Assembly: GCA_030620375.1 (NCBI GenBank)
Contig: JAUXEW010000048.1
Location: 1-13,932, forward strand
From: Desulfobacteraceae bacterium
GTDB lineage: Bacteria > Desulfobacterota > Desulfobacteria > Desulfobacterales > UBA5616
Direction: 5' to 3'
Length of the DNA: 13,932 nucleotides
Of this stretch, positions 6,781 to 13,932 are shown in pieces. The translations under genes were made by a program, and so were the position numbers. A model generated the notes under the pieces. It saw only the letters and a program-made list of their open reading frames with translations. It was not told the origin of the DNA and did not search any database. Each line of letters opens with the position of its first letter. Positions within the stretch are counted from its first letter, which is position 1.

Positions 6781-8211
6781 CGTAAGGCTTACCACATAAT
6801 AACCGAAGTTGCCCCGCCGAAATAAAAGTTGAACAACGTTTCCGGGGCTGATATTTTCTACTTGACTTTGAAAATCTTCGATGGTCCTAACCGGTGTATG
6901 ATTCACTTCTTTAATTAGGTCGCCCCGCCTGAGACCGCCATTGTCTGCTTTTCCGCCGACCTTCACATCAACAATAACAATGCCGCTTTCGTCTTCCGAA
7001 AAACCGAGTCTGCGGGCGTTTCCCGAAGTTAGCGAAACCAGTTTAAGCCCAAAATTTTCGCCGATATCCTTACCCGGTTTGGCTGTAATTTCAGACTCCC
7101 TTCTTTTGGTCGGTGTTACATATAGGGTCTTTTCCTTTCCATCACGGACCAACTTAATGGACATCCGTTTTCCTACCGGAGAATTTGCGATCAGCAGTGA
7201 CAAGTCTCGTGTCGTAAAAACCGGTTTTCCATTCACAGTCAAAATAACGTCCTTGGGCTGAATTCCTCCTTTATCCGCAGGGTCTCCTTTGTACACCTGT
7301 GTGACGAGAACGCCTTTTTGATCTTTTTTTCCATAGTATTCAGCCAGTTCGGGCGTTAATTCCTGGATGCCGATGCCCAGCCAGCCGCGGGTGACCTTTC
7401 CACTTTCTTTTAGCTGATCGATAATTCCCCTGGCCAAATTGATGGGAATGGCAAAGCCGATTCCTTGAGCCCTGAAAATAATGGCCGTGTTAATTCCCAC
7501 AACATGACCTCTCATGTTAATTAAGGGGCCGCCACTGTTCCCCGGATTAATGGATGCGTCGGTTTGGATAAAATCATCGTACGGTCCGGAGCCGATGGTA
7601 CGCCCCTTGGCACTGACAATACCGGCGGTAACCGTCTGTTCCAATCCAAACGGGCTGCCGATGGCCGTTACCCAACTACCCACCTTCAATTTGTCTGAAT
7701 CTCCCAGTGTCAATGGTTTTAAGGGTTCGGATGCGGAAATTTTGATCAAGGCAAGATCTGTTTTGGGGTCGAGTCCCACCACCGTGGCGTCGTACTCATT
7801 TCCGTTGGCGAGTTTTACTTTTATCTGATCGGCATTTTCAATCACATGATTGTTGGTCACAATATACCCGTCGCGGTCAATGATAAATCCTGATCCCAAA
7901 CTACGCTGTTTAAAATCAGGGGCCGGCTCGTTTTCAGTAAACGGCCCGAAAAAATCTTCAAGCGGGTTTTTTTCACCAAAAGGCGATTGAAAAAAATGTC
8001 TAAACACACGGCTGCCCCCCTTGACGATTTTAACCGTTCGGATATTGACCACGGAAGGCCGGGCCTGTTCGGCAATCTCGCTGAAGTTGCCGGGAATCAT
8101 CAGGACTTCGGCTTTTGGTGATGCATTGGCACGCCCCGGGTTCTGGTAGACGAGTAAAGTGGCGACAAAAAATATAGACAGAAATACCGGTGCTCTTTTT
8201 AGCTGTTTCAT
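6775..8211 (-). CDS. degP: Periplasmic HtrA/DegP serine protease
   Basis: A 478-residue Do-type protease that degrades or refolds damaged envelope proteins. Residues 1-30 are a signal peptide (K-R, hydrophobic core 9-21, cleavage after A-N-A). The trypsin-like domain holds the triad H122 (T-N-N-H-V), D152 (K-T-D-L-A-L) and S226 (G-N-S-G-G-P-L). Two PDZ domains follow at about 275-368 and 386-476, the count seen in DegP and DegQ and not in DegS. AGGAGGT (complement of 8219-8225) precedes the ATG well. It is the last gene of a response regulator-kinase-protease row, 138 bases after the kinase, with its own candidate promoter. The linkage implies control by that two-component system. DegP versus DegQ cannot be decided from this sequence. 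Confidence 0.95.
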   Translation of the reverse strand: MKQLKRAPVFLSIFFVATLLVYQNPGRANASPKAEVLMIPGNFSEIAEQARPSVVNIRTVKIVKGGSRVFRHFFQSPFGEKNPLEDFFGPFTENEPAPDFKQRSLGSGFIIDRDGYIVTNNHVIENADQIKVKLANGNEYDATVVGLDPKTDLALIKISASEPLKPLTLGDSDKLKVGSWVTAIGSPFGLEQTVTAGIVSAKGRTIGSGPYDDFIQTDASINPGNSGGPLINMRGHVVGINTAIIFRAQGIGFAIPINLARGIIDQLKESGKVTRGWLGIGIQELTPELAEYYGKKDQKGVLVTQVYKGDPADKGGIQPKDVILTVNGKPVFTTRDLSLLIANSPVGKRMSIKLVRDGKEKTLYVTPTKRRESEITAKPGKDIGENFGLKLVSLTSGNARRLGFSEDESGIVIVDVKVGGKADNGGLRRGDLIKEVNHTPVRTIEDFQSQVENISPGNVVQLLFRRGNFGYYVVSLTK

Positions 8212-8241
8212 CGTTGATACCTCCTGTAATTATGATTGAAC

Positions 8242-8280
8242 AAGCAATGCGAGCGCATTCCCCGTAGCTTGCCCCGGGTG
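8242..8280. repeat. Dispersed hairpin repeat, copy 2
   Basis: This matches the repeat at the left window edge over 31 bases with three mismatches, then diverges (gccccggg here, gctgcggg there), so the long GC stem of copy 1 is weaker here. It lies inside the predicted leader of the protease mRNA, 16 bases upstream of its ribosome site. Confidence 0.65.
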
Positions 8281-8295
8281 TTAATATTTGAGCCT

Positions 8296-8324
8296 ATTAT
8301 AATGCAGAAAGTTAACCGTAAGAT
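8296..8324 (-). promoter_or_regulatory. Candidate internal promoter for the protease gene
   Basis: On the minus strand a perfect TATAAT lies at 8301-8296. Seventeen bases upstream the hexamer is ATCTTA (8324-8319), a very poor -35. A strong -10 with a poor -35 is typical of an activator-dependent promoter. The leader would be about 75-80 bases and contain repeat copy 2. This allows protease expression independent of the two upstream genes. Confidence 0.5.
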
Positions 8325-8332
8325 GACCTGAA

Positions 8333-8350
8333 GGTTACCATTTGGTAATC
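8333..8350. promoter_or_regulatory. Possible operator: ggttacca-tt-tggtaatc palindrome
   Basis: An inverted repeat with seven of eight pairs (8333-8340 with 8343-8350) ends on the kinase stop codon and lies about 10-25 bases upstream of the -35 position of the candidate protease promoter. A related half-site, gttaacc, is at 8311-8317. The placement suits an activator such as the linked OmpR-type regulator, but those proteins usually bind direct repeats, so this is tentative. Confidence 0.35.
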
Positions 8351-9825
8351 TAGTTTGTTTTTGTCCGATCTCTTTGCTTGTTGTCCTTTCTTTCGATCGC
8401 CTGTTCGAATGCTGTTGTATCGGTTATCGGTAATATAATGGAAAATGTGCTCCCAACGTTCAGCGTGCTGGCGGCGGTGATGTCCCCACCGTGGGCCTTG
8501 GCGATGGCTCTGGCAAGACTCAACCCCAGTCCGGTACCGGGTCGGGATCTACTCTGATCACATCGATAGAACCGTTTGAAAATATGGGGAAGATCTTCCT
8601 GAGAAATACCGACCCCTGTATCTTTGATTAAGATATTGATTGAGCCGTTACGGGTTGTCCGGGCCGATAACGTAACCTCTCCGCCGGAAGGGGTATATTT
8701 GATGGCGTTGTCGATTACATTGGCAATCATGCGCTGGACCATTGGAACATTCCCTGTTAGAGCCCATTGATCAGGGATGTTGCAGGTCAATTGAATGCCT
8801 TTGTCTTCCGCCATGGGTTCAAACAACTCGCAGGCGTCGTGGATAAGTGATGCCATATCCATGGGGTCTCGTTTTATTTTTTCCACGCCCGCCTCAGTTT
8901 TTGAAATCACCAGCATGGTGTTAATCATGTCCAAAAGGCGGTCACATTCTTCTATGGTGTTTGCCGCCATGGTTTCATATTCCGCTAAGGTATTACCGGT
9001 GGTCATGGTGACTTCCGCCAGACCTCGAATTCGAGTGATGGGGCTTCTCAAATCATGGGCGATATTATCGCTAATCTCCTTAATGTTAATCACCAGCGCT
9101 TGAATGCGATCGAGCATGTGATTAAACGTCAAGGCGAGCTGATCGATTTCATCTCCCCGTTCATTTACCGGAACCCGCTGATCCAGTGACCCCTCGGATA
9201 TATGACGGGCGGTTTTGGTAACCGCTTCCACCCCGGTAATAGCCCGTCTGGCCATAAACCATCCGATTAAGGCTGCGGACAGGATAAGGATAGACATGGT
9301 TGTGATAAACATTTTTTGGAACGCTTCGATAAACCGGGATTGGTTTTCCGTGGATTGGCCCAGTTGCAGCAAAATACCGGGTCCGATTACGCCATAAAGA
9401 ACTCGCACGTTATGCTTCCGGTGGGGAATGGAAATGGTTTCAAACACGTGCCCGCTGCCGCCGATAATTCGATTGATGGAATTCCGGCTGATGGTAATAT
9501 CCTTCCAATAGGACATGTTGGATGAAGAAAAGGCTGTACCATTGGGGTACAGGAGTCGAACAAATATCTTTTTTTCTCCGGCTGCCTGGGCTTCAAGGAC
9601 TGCAACCCGCCTGACCGCTTCAATTCCATCGATGTTTAAGTGGGAAGATAGTTGTTTGGCTCGACTTAATAGATCCTGATCTGTCCCATCCCGGATAACG
9701 GATGCAATAAGCAGGTAGAAAAAAAGAAACGCCACACTGGAAGAGACGGCAAATATTCCCGCATACCAAAGGGTTAACCGAAAAGCCAGCGTATATCGAA
9801 AATTAAAGTGTTTCTTTAAGAACAT
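8350..9825 (-). CDS. Membrane sensor histidine kinase
   Basis: A 491-residue inner-membrane kinase. TM1 spans about 14-44, a periplasmic sensor segment 45-170, TM2 172-192, HAMP 193-245, HisKA with H257 in N-I-A-H-D-L-R-S-P-I-T, and HATPase with N373 (N box), D-T-G-V-G (402-406), F-K-R-F (416-419) and G-T-G-L-G-L (430-435). The H-D-L-R-x-P form of the H box and the overall plan match the CusS/PcoS-like group, but the sensor region has no visible metal-binding cluster, so metal sensing should not be assumed. The start overlaps the end of the regulator gene by 23 bases, indicating translational coupling. The tail (478-491) is basic and hydrophilic. Signal unknown; the downstream protease suggests misfolded envelope protein. 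Confidence 0.95.
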   Translation of the reverse strand: MFLKKHFNFRYTLAFRLTLWYAGIFAVSSSVAFLFFYLLIASVIRDGTDQDLLSRAKQLSSHLNIDGIEAVRRVAVLEAQAAGEKKIFVRLLYPNGTAFSSSNMSYWKDITISRNSINRIIGGSGHVFETISIPHRKHNVRVLYGVIGPGILLQLGQSTENQSRFIEAFQKMFITTMSILILSAALIGWFMARRAITGVEAVTKTARHISEGSLDQRVPVNERGDEIDQLALTFNHMLDRIQALVINIKEISDNIAHDLRSPITRIRGLAEVTMTTGNTLAEYETMAANTIEECDRLLDMINTMLVISKTEAGVEKIKRDPMDMASLIHDACELFEPMAEDKGIQLTCNIPDQWALTGNVPMVQRMIANVIDNAIKYTPSGGEVTLSARTTRNGSINILIKDTGVGISQEDLPHIFKRFYRCDQSRSRPGTGLGLSLARAIAKAHGGDITAASTLNVGSTFSIILPITDTTAFEQAIERKDNKQRDRTKTN

Positions 9826-10480
9826 ATCCTACTCCGCGAACGGTGTGAATTAGCTTGTTTTTAAACGGCTTATCGATTTTGTCGCGTAACCGGCATATTC
9901 TTGCTTCAACCACGTTGGTTTGGGGGTCGAAATTATAGTCCCACACATGTTCCATGATCATGGTTTTTGAAACCAACTTTCCGGTGTTTCGCATAAGATA
10001 TTCAAGCAGGGCAAATTCCAACGGCTGAAGGTCAACAGGCTTTTTATACCGAATCACTTCCCGGGTGAGAAGATTTATGGATAGATCTCCCACAGTTAAA
10101 CGAGTCAGCTCGGACACTCCACTGGCCCGTCGGATCAACGCCTGAACACGGGCTAAAAGCTCTGAAAATGCGAAAGGCTTGGTCAAATAATCATCGCCGC
10201 CGGTATACAGCCCCTTAATCCGGTCATCTATCGACACTTTAGCGCTTAAAATGATAACCGGTGTATTGATCTTATCTTCCCGCATCTTTCCAATTAGTTT
10301 CAGTCCGTCCAATTTCGGCAGCATAAGATCGATAATGGCGGCGTCATAAGGTTCCGTCAGAGCCATATGGAGGCCGTCTTCGCCCTCCGATGCGTGGTCG
10401 ACGGCAAAGCCTGCGGCTTTAAGTCCTTTTATGATAAATAAGGCAATTTTAATATCGTCTTCAACTAATAGTATTCGCAT
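9803..10480 (-). CDS. OmpR-family response regulator
   Basis: A 225-residue DNA-binding regulator. The receiver domain (1-115) has the acidic pair D8-D9 (with E7), phosphoacceptor D51, S79 and K101-P. A winged-helix DNA-binding domain occupies about 126-222, with the recognition-helix region T-N-V-V-E-A-R-I-C-R-L-R-D-K and the terminal R-G-V-G-Y-V-L. It is first in the row ahead of its kinase, with a 23-base overlap, and is divergent from the metallophosphoesterase gene. No convincing Shine-Dalgarno sequence precedes the ATG at 10480; an alternative downstream start would remove the receiver's first strand, so this start is kept. Likely targets include its own promoter and that of the protease. 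Confidence 0.95.
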   Translation of the reverse strand: MRILLVEDDIKIALFIIKGLKAAGFAVDHASEGEDGLHMALTEPYDAAIIDLMLPKLDGLKLIGKMREDKINTPVIILSAKVSIDDRIKGLYTGGDDYLTKPFAFSELLARVQALIRRASGVSELTRLTVGDLSINLLTREVIRYKKPVDLQPLEFALLEYLMRNTGKLVSKTMIMEHVWDYNFDPQTNVVEARICRLRDKIDKPFKNKLIHTVRGVGYVLKETL

Positions 10481-10691
10481 GGTATTAATGTGTTAACAAC
10501 GAATCACAACCTCCGAATTTTCCGGGCGGGTTGTCCGGTTTTCTTCTGGTACTATATATGAGAATTTGTATTTTTTAACTTTTTTTTCGGTCTAAGCAAT
10601 GTTATACCCTGAAAACTGTATTTGCTTGGGCTATTTTATCGAAGAATAAATGGATTGTCAAAATTGATCGACTTGTAGCACGGTTATATTG
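10481..10691. promoter_or_regulatory. Divergent promoter region
   Basis: These 211 bases lie between the minus-strand regulator and the plus-strand metallophosphoesterase and must hold both promoters. They are AT-rich at 10550-10600. A weak plus-strand candidate is ttgctt (10622-10627), 17 bases, aataaa (10645-10650). On the minus strand tatata near 10550 could be a -10, without a clear -35. A gttaac at 10492-10497 recalls the one near the protease promoter. Confidence 0.35.
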
Positions 10692-11807
10692 ATGTTCAAA
10701 ATACTATTTGCATACCTTTTGATATACAGCGGCGTTCATGCGGTTTTTTTTCATCGTGTCAGAGTCCTTTTTCCGGGAAAATGGTGGGTGACTTCCCTGG
10801 TCGTATTATTCCTGATTTTGATGATTTTGTCTCCGTTATTTTCCCGCATCCTTGAATTAAAAGGAAATGATTTCTTGGCCAGAAGTGTCGCCTATGCGGG
10901 ATACTACTGGATGGGATTTATCTTTTTGGCCTTTGTAGGGTGCCTCTTGCTGTACCTGTTTGATCTGATTTCATGGGGAGCAGGAACGATAACACCGGTG
11001 ACATTGCCGACGCTTTCAGGGAAAATGCCGGTGTCGGGATTAATCGGGTTGGTGGTCGTGCTGATGGTTTACGGACATTTTGAAGCGTTGAATTTGAAGG
11101 TGGAGCGCATTGTTATTACAACGGACAAACTCCCTCCACATACCAAGCCGATTCGTATTGTTCAGATTTCGGACGTCCATTTGGGAATCATAAACCGTGA
11201 GCGATGCCTGGAACGGATTATGGACAAAGTAAAGGCTGAATCACCGGACATGTTGGTCTGCACGGGAGATCTTGTGGACGGCTCCATGCAAAACCTTATG
11301 CATCTGTCAGGTTTGATAAGCCGGTTTCAGCCACCATACGGAAAATATGCGGTAACCGGAAATCACGAATATTATGCCGGTTTAGATCACGCCATCGAAT
11401 TTATGGAACGCTCGGGTTTTGAGGTGTTGCGGCAAGAGGTAAGGATCGTCAAGAACTTGATTAACATCGCCGGGGTTGACGATGGCGGCCGGCTCAGATC
11501 GGTGGACGCTACAACGCCGTTGTCTTCGATTCAAAACAACTTGTTCACCCTTTATCTAAAACACCGCCCGGACATTTCCCAAGAAACAGTAGGCCTTTAT
11601 GATTTGCAGCTTGCAGGCCATACTCATAACGGCCAGATTTTTCCTTTTAATTATCTCGTATTATTGGAGTTTCCGTTGCTTAAAGGGTATCATGAGCTCG
11701 AAAAGAATTCTAAAATATATATAAATCGGGGAGCCGGAACCTGGGGACCACCCGTGCGGATTCTTTCTCCACCGGAGATTACCGTCATTGAATTGAAAAG
11801 GAAATGA
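10692..11807 (+). CDS. Membrane-anchored metallophosphoesterase
   Basis: A 371-residue protein from ATG 10692; a TTG directly before (10689) is also possible, and neither has a clear ribosome site. Four hydrophobic segments (about 3-20, 33-51, 67-92 and 113-130) anchor it in the inner membrane. The calcineurin-like domain (153-368) has the complete metal-binding set: D161-x-H163, G-D193, G-N-H225-E, H291 and G-H310-x-H312. This plan is that of the YkuE/YaeI group, some members of which act on lipid-linked phosphates such as UDP-diacylglucosamine; the substrate here is unknown. Its stop overlaps the start of the TatD gene by four bases (ATGA), so the two are co-translated. Confidence 0.92.
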   Translation: MFKILFAYLLIYSGVHAVFFHRVRVLFPGKWWVTSLVVLFLILMILSPLFSRILELKGNDFLARSVAYAGYYWMGFIFLAFVGCLLLYLFDLISWGAGTITPVTLPTLSGKMPVSGLIGLVVVLMVYGHFEALNLKVERIVITTDKLPPHTKPIRIVQISDVHLGIINRERCLERIMDKVKAESPDMLVCTGDLVDGSMQNLMHLSGLISRFQPPYGKYAVTGNHEYYAGLDHAIEFMERSGFEVLRQEVRIVKNLINIAGVDDGGRLRSVDATTPLSSIQNNLFTLYLKHRPDISQETVGLYDLQLAGHTHNGQIFPFNYLVLLEFPLLKGYHELEKNSKIYINRGAGTWGPPVRILSPPEITVIELKRK

Positions 11808-12559
11808 AAGAGGATCAATTGCCCGGACTTTCACTCATCGATGCACATGTCCATCTAAACGCAATAGAACCGATTCAATCGGCCATTTCAAATGCCAGAT
11901 CCGCAGGTGTAAAGCGAATTGTCGCGGTAGGGATGGACCTGCCGTCCAATATCAAAACATTAGAACTGGCGAAACAATTTCCAGATATTGTGTGTCCGGC
12001 CGTGGGCTACCACCCATGGTCTATTATTGAAGATGAGGTTGAGGCGACCCTTTTATTTATTGATCAACACTTAGGCGATTGCGTTGCCCTGGGTGAGGTC
12101 GGATTGGATTACAAGGTTAAAATAAAAAAACCAATCCAGTATAAGGTTTTTTCAAAAGTCCTGGAGCTGGCGCAGCAGCATCAAAAGCCGGTAATTGTCC
12201 ATTCGAGGTATTCTTATGAAAGGACCCATGCCATGGTTTCGGCCGCAGGAATACCGAATGCAGTATTCCACTGGTATAGCGGCCCGCCGGGTGTTTTGGA
12301 TAAAATCATTGCTGACGGGTACTTTATTTCCGCAACGCCGGCATTGGCCTACAGCAAACAGCATCAGGCGGCAATTAAAAAAACACCGCTGTCGCAAATT
12401 TTGATTGAAACTGACGCACCCGTGGAGTATCAGGGAAAGGTATCCGAACCGGCATCGCTTGTAGACACGCTGAAGGCATTGGGTAGTCTTAAGAATAGAT
12501 CCGTAGCGGAGATAGCACTGATAACTACGGAAAATTCAGAAAAGTTCTACAAGATTTAA
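11804..12559 (+). CDS. TatD-family metal-dependent hydrolase
   Basis: A 251-residue TIM-barrel hydrolase. Metal ligands are all visible: D13-A-H15-V-H17, E98 in G-E-V-G-L-D-Y, H133 in I-V-H-S-R, H156 in F-H-W-Y-S-G and D204 in E-T-D-A-P. Family members are DNases or 3'-5' exonucleases, and length is typical (about 250-260). It is translationally coupled to the metallophosphoesterase by an ATGA overlap. Some TatD-like proteins act on other substrates, so nuclease activity is inferred. Confidence 0.93.
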   Translation: MKEDQLPGLSLIDAHVHLNAIEPIQSAISNARSAGVKRIVAVGMDLPSNIKTLELAKQFPDIVCPAVGYHPWSIIEDEVEATLLFIDQHLGDCVALGEVGLDYKVKIKKPIQYKVFSKVLELAQQHQKPVIVHSRYSYERTHAMVSAAGIPNAVFHWYSGPPGVLDKIIADGYFISATPALAYSKQHQAAIKKTPLSQILIETDAPVEYQGKVSEPASLVDTLKALGSLKNRSVAEIALITTENSEKFYKI

Positions 12560-12560
12560 T

Positions 12561-12677
12561 TCGGGAGTCGCGGGATTGATTTCCGGAATTGCCGCAGGCG
12601 CCAAATCGATCCGGCCGGGTATTACCATTATCGGGGTTCAGGCGGCTGTATGCCCTTCCGCATATGAATCCCTATAG
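12561..12677 (+). pseudogene. ilvA: Relic of a threonine ammonia-lyase gene
   Basis: In the frame beginning with gga at 12573 the DNA reads G-L-I-S-G-I-A-A-G-A-K and then R-P-G-I-T-I-I-G-V-Q and C-P-S-A-Y-E-S-L before TAG at 12675-12677. This is the glycine-rich PLP-phosphate loop and following strand of threonine dehydratase (family pattern GGGGLxSGIA...K...P...GVQ). The codons just before it (12564-12572) read G-V-A in place of G-G-G. No start codon, ribosome site or PLP-lysine region is present, so about nine tenths of the gene is missing. Reading on past the stop, weak similarity may continue (A-F-A-D near 12720) into the end of the convergent gene. It begins right after the TatD stop codon. 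Confidence 0.75.
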
Positions 12678-12700
12678 TTGGCTTCTTTTCAGTGGAACGC

Positions 12701-13627
12701 TTAACCGCTTTTGCCGATACCTAGCCAGGATTTTGCAGTCGAAACGCCCAGTTCGAATCCCTGAATCAGCTTATCCCGATCCCGGGTAATCCGGTTTAAT
12801 TTAAACTCCTTTGGAGGGTCAATGACGGAAATCCCGGGATGGTTGTGATAAAGGTCGTCGAGGAGGTTATTGTATTTAGTATAGCGGTTATCCATGGCTT
12901 CAACCAGAAACCGGTATCTGGTGTCCTTGTAATAATTTTCGTACAGGGCTTTGATCCAAAAAGACTCCTGTTTTTTTCGATAACCTTTGTTTCTGGAAGC
13001 AATAACCAGAATTTCCTCTTCATTAAAGCCTAGAGAAAGCGCTTTGTGAAACGGAATCGGATCAAGTAGCGAGCCGTCAAGAAACTGGTAGTGTTTATAA
13101 TGGACAAATCCCCTATAAAGGAAAGGAACCGCAGCGGTTGCCTTTAGCGCCGTAATAACATCATCTGATTTTGAATTCAGATATACTGTTTCAGGCGGCC
13201 GGTCCTCGCTGCAATGGGTTGCCGTAATGAGCAAAGGGCATGATTTTTTAAGTTTCCGAATGTCCAATGGATCATCTCCGCTAATTATGGTGTCCACCAT
13301 CCAGTCCAGGTTAAGGATGTGTTTTTGCGGGCGAAGCACATTGGAATAACTGATGAACTCAGTGGTTGTCAGATGCGTAAAAAAGGCGTCTCTGGCGAGG
13401 TAAATCTGGCAGGCGGCGTAGGTCGCGCCGTTTAATGCACCGGCGGAGGAACCGATAATTATTTTCCAGGGAAAGTATCCCCTGTCCGTAAACGCCTGCA
13501 GTACGCCGGTAAGAAATACACCGCGCATACCGCCACCTTCAAGAACCAGCACCTTTTTTTGGGGAAAGGCCGGCCTTGTTCCGGCAAGCGATTTAAAGAA
13601 ATTAAATGGTTTGAACGCCAGTTTCAT
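12701..13627 (-). CDS. Patatin-like phospholipase
   Basis: A 308-residue lipid acyl hydrolase of the patatin family. The oxyanion loop is G-G-G-M-R-G (31-36), the nucleophile is S61 in G-S-S-A-G (59-63), and the dyad aspartate is D184 in D-G-S. The usual third residue of D-G-[GA] is Ser here, a conservative change. The order and length fit the YjjU-like bacterial group. There is no signal peptide. The ATG at 13627 has no strong ribosome site, but it is the only Met ahead of the first strand. The gene is convergent with TatD and its 3' end lies beside the threonine ammonia-lyase relic. Confidence 0.9.
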   Translation of the reverse strand: MKLAFKPFNFFKSLAGTRPAFPQKKVLVLEGGGMRGVFLTGVLQAFTDRGYFPWKIIIGSSAGALNGATYAACQIYLARDAFFTHLTTTEFISYSNVLRPQKHILNLDWMVDTIISGDDPLDIRKLKKSCPLLITATHCSEDRPPETVYLNSKSDDVITALKATAAVPFLYRGFVHYKHYQFLDGSLLDPIPFHKALSLGFNEEEILVIASRNKGYRKKQESFWIKALYENYYKDTRYRFLVEAMDNRYTKYNNLLDDLYHNHPGISVIDPPKEFKLNRITRDRDKLIQGFELGVSTAKSWLGIGKSG

Positions 13628-13652
13628 AAAAACCCATAGAAAACCGGTCCTT

Positions 13653-13930
13653 AAATGAGATCAATATAACTTTTCAATAAGTTAGGGGCGTGGAGCGGCA
13701 GCAGGCCATAAAATTTCAAAATAGCTGAAACTCACGCAAAAGTGAGCCTAAAGAAAAAACAGGGCCAAAAAATTTATAACGCTATGCCGTAAGGTGGCGT
13801 TATGGGGTTTATATGAAACATTCGGTGTAAAGCTGTTTTTTTTAAGGCTCTCTAATGCGTTCAAACCGTCAGCCCTATTAAAATTTCACAGCCTGCTGCC
13901 ACCATTTGTTGAAAAGTTACAGATCAATTT
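13653..13930. repeat. Long inverted-repeat element, gene-free
   Basis: No gene is seen from 13628 to the window end. Two arms are inverted copies: taacttttcaa at 13667-13677 with ttgaaaagtta at 13909-13919, gatc at 13659-13662 with gatc at 13922-13925, ggcagcaggc at 13697-13706 with gcctgctgcc at 13891-13900, and aaaattt at 13710-13716 with 13880-13886, in matching order with small gaps. The element spans about 270 bases with terminal inverted repeats and no ORF, as expected for a MITE or a decayed insertion sequence. It reaches almost to the window edge, so target duplications cannot be checked. Confidence 0.6.
13731..13803. other. Two hairpins inside the terminal element
   Basis: A stem ctcac-gcaaaa-gtgag lies at 13731-13746 and ataacgc/gcgttat at 13776-13782 and 13797-13803 encloses a 14-base loop. 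They lie between the inverted arms and could be part of a structured RNA or of a transposon end. No promoter or terminator is evident, so transcription is not claimed. Confidence 0.35.
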
Positions 13931-13932
13931 GT

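Noticed and set aside
12589..12789. Short plus-strand open frame between the TatD and patatin genes
   Set aside because: It is out of frame with the threonine ammonia-lyase relic and runs antisense into the patatin gene; its translation has no family features.
13725..13803. Resemblance to a c-di-GMP (GEMM-I) riboswitch: gaaa, acgcaaa and gcctaa in the family order, then a gcc...ggc segment
   Set aside because: The stem that should carry the GAAA loop is absent, and a ctcac/gtgag hairpin uses the bases that should be joined differently. There is also no gene downstream within the window.

Overview
The window looks like chromosomal DNA from an anaerobic deltaproteobacterium (Desulfobacterota, most likely a Desulfobacterales-type sulfate reducer). 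This is an inference from gene content (ferredoxin with an Asp-for-Cys cluster motif, acyl-CoA dehydrogenase/SDR pair, LarA-like protein), moderate GC with purine-rich Shine-Dalgarno sequences, and short palindromic repeats between genes. There is no rRNA, tRNA, CRISPR array or intact transposase.

Region A (120-3965, + strand) is the unusual part. Four genes follow one another: a divergent quinolinate-phosphoribosyltransferase (NadC)-like protein with a rewritten substrate pocket; a small iron-sulfur protein joining a two-cluster ferredoxin to a BFD-type [2Fe-2S] domain; a 470-residue protein distantly like the nickel-pincer racemase LarA; and a protein with a C-terminal MoCF/CinA-type nucleotide-binding domain. 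NadC makes a pyridine mononucleotide and LarA uses a pyridine-dicarboxylate mononucleotide cofactor, so the group may be a little-described pincer-cofactor or pyridine-nucleotide redox/isomerase system. That link is a hypothesis. A 100-bp imperfect palindrome (4043-4142) separates this group from an SDR dehydrogenase and an acyl-CoA dehydrogenase (4184-6231), which suit acyl-CoA oxidation. The acyl-CoA dehydrogenase carries what looks like a pair of compensating frameshifts in its FAD-domain signature.

Region B (6303-6734, + strand) is a single-gene bacterial cereblon-like CULT domain with the complete tri-tryptophan cage and four zinc cysteines. It ends at a nested hairpin shared with the convergent protease gene.

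Region C (6775-10480, - strand) is an envelope-stress module: OmpR-type response regulator, overlapping sensor kinase, then a periplasmic HtrA/DegP protease. The protease has its own candidate promoter (consensus TATAAT, no good -35, palindrome just upstream), which suggests activation by the linked regulator.

Region D (10692-13627) has a membrane-anchored metallophosphoesterase translationally coupled to a TatD-family hydrolase (+), and a convergent patatin-like hydrolase (-). Between them lies a 34-codon relic of a threonine ammonia-lyase gene. The last 300 bases hold no gene but carry long inverted arms, resembling a MITE or a decayed insertion element.
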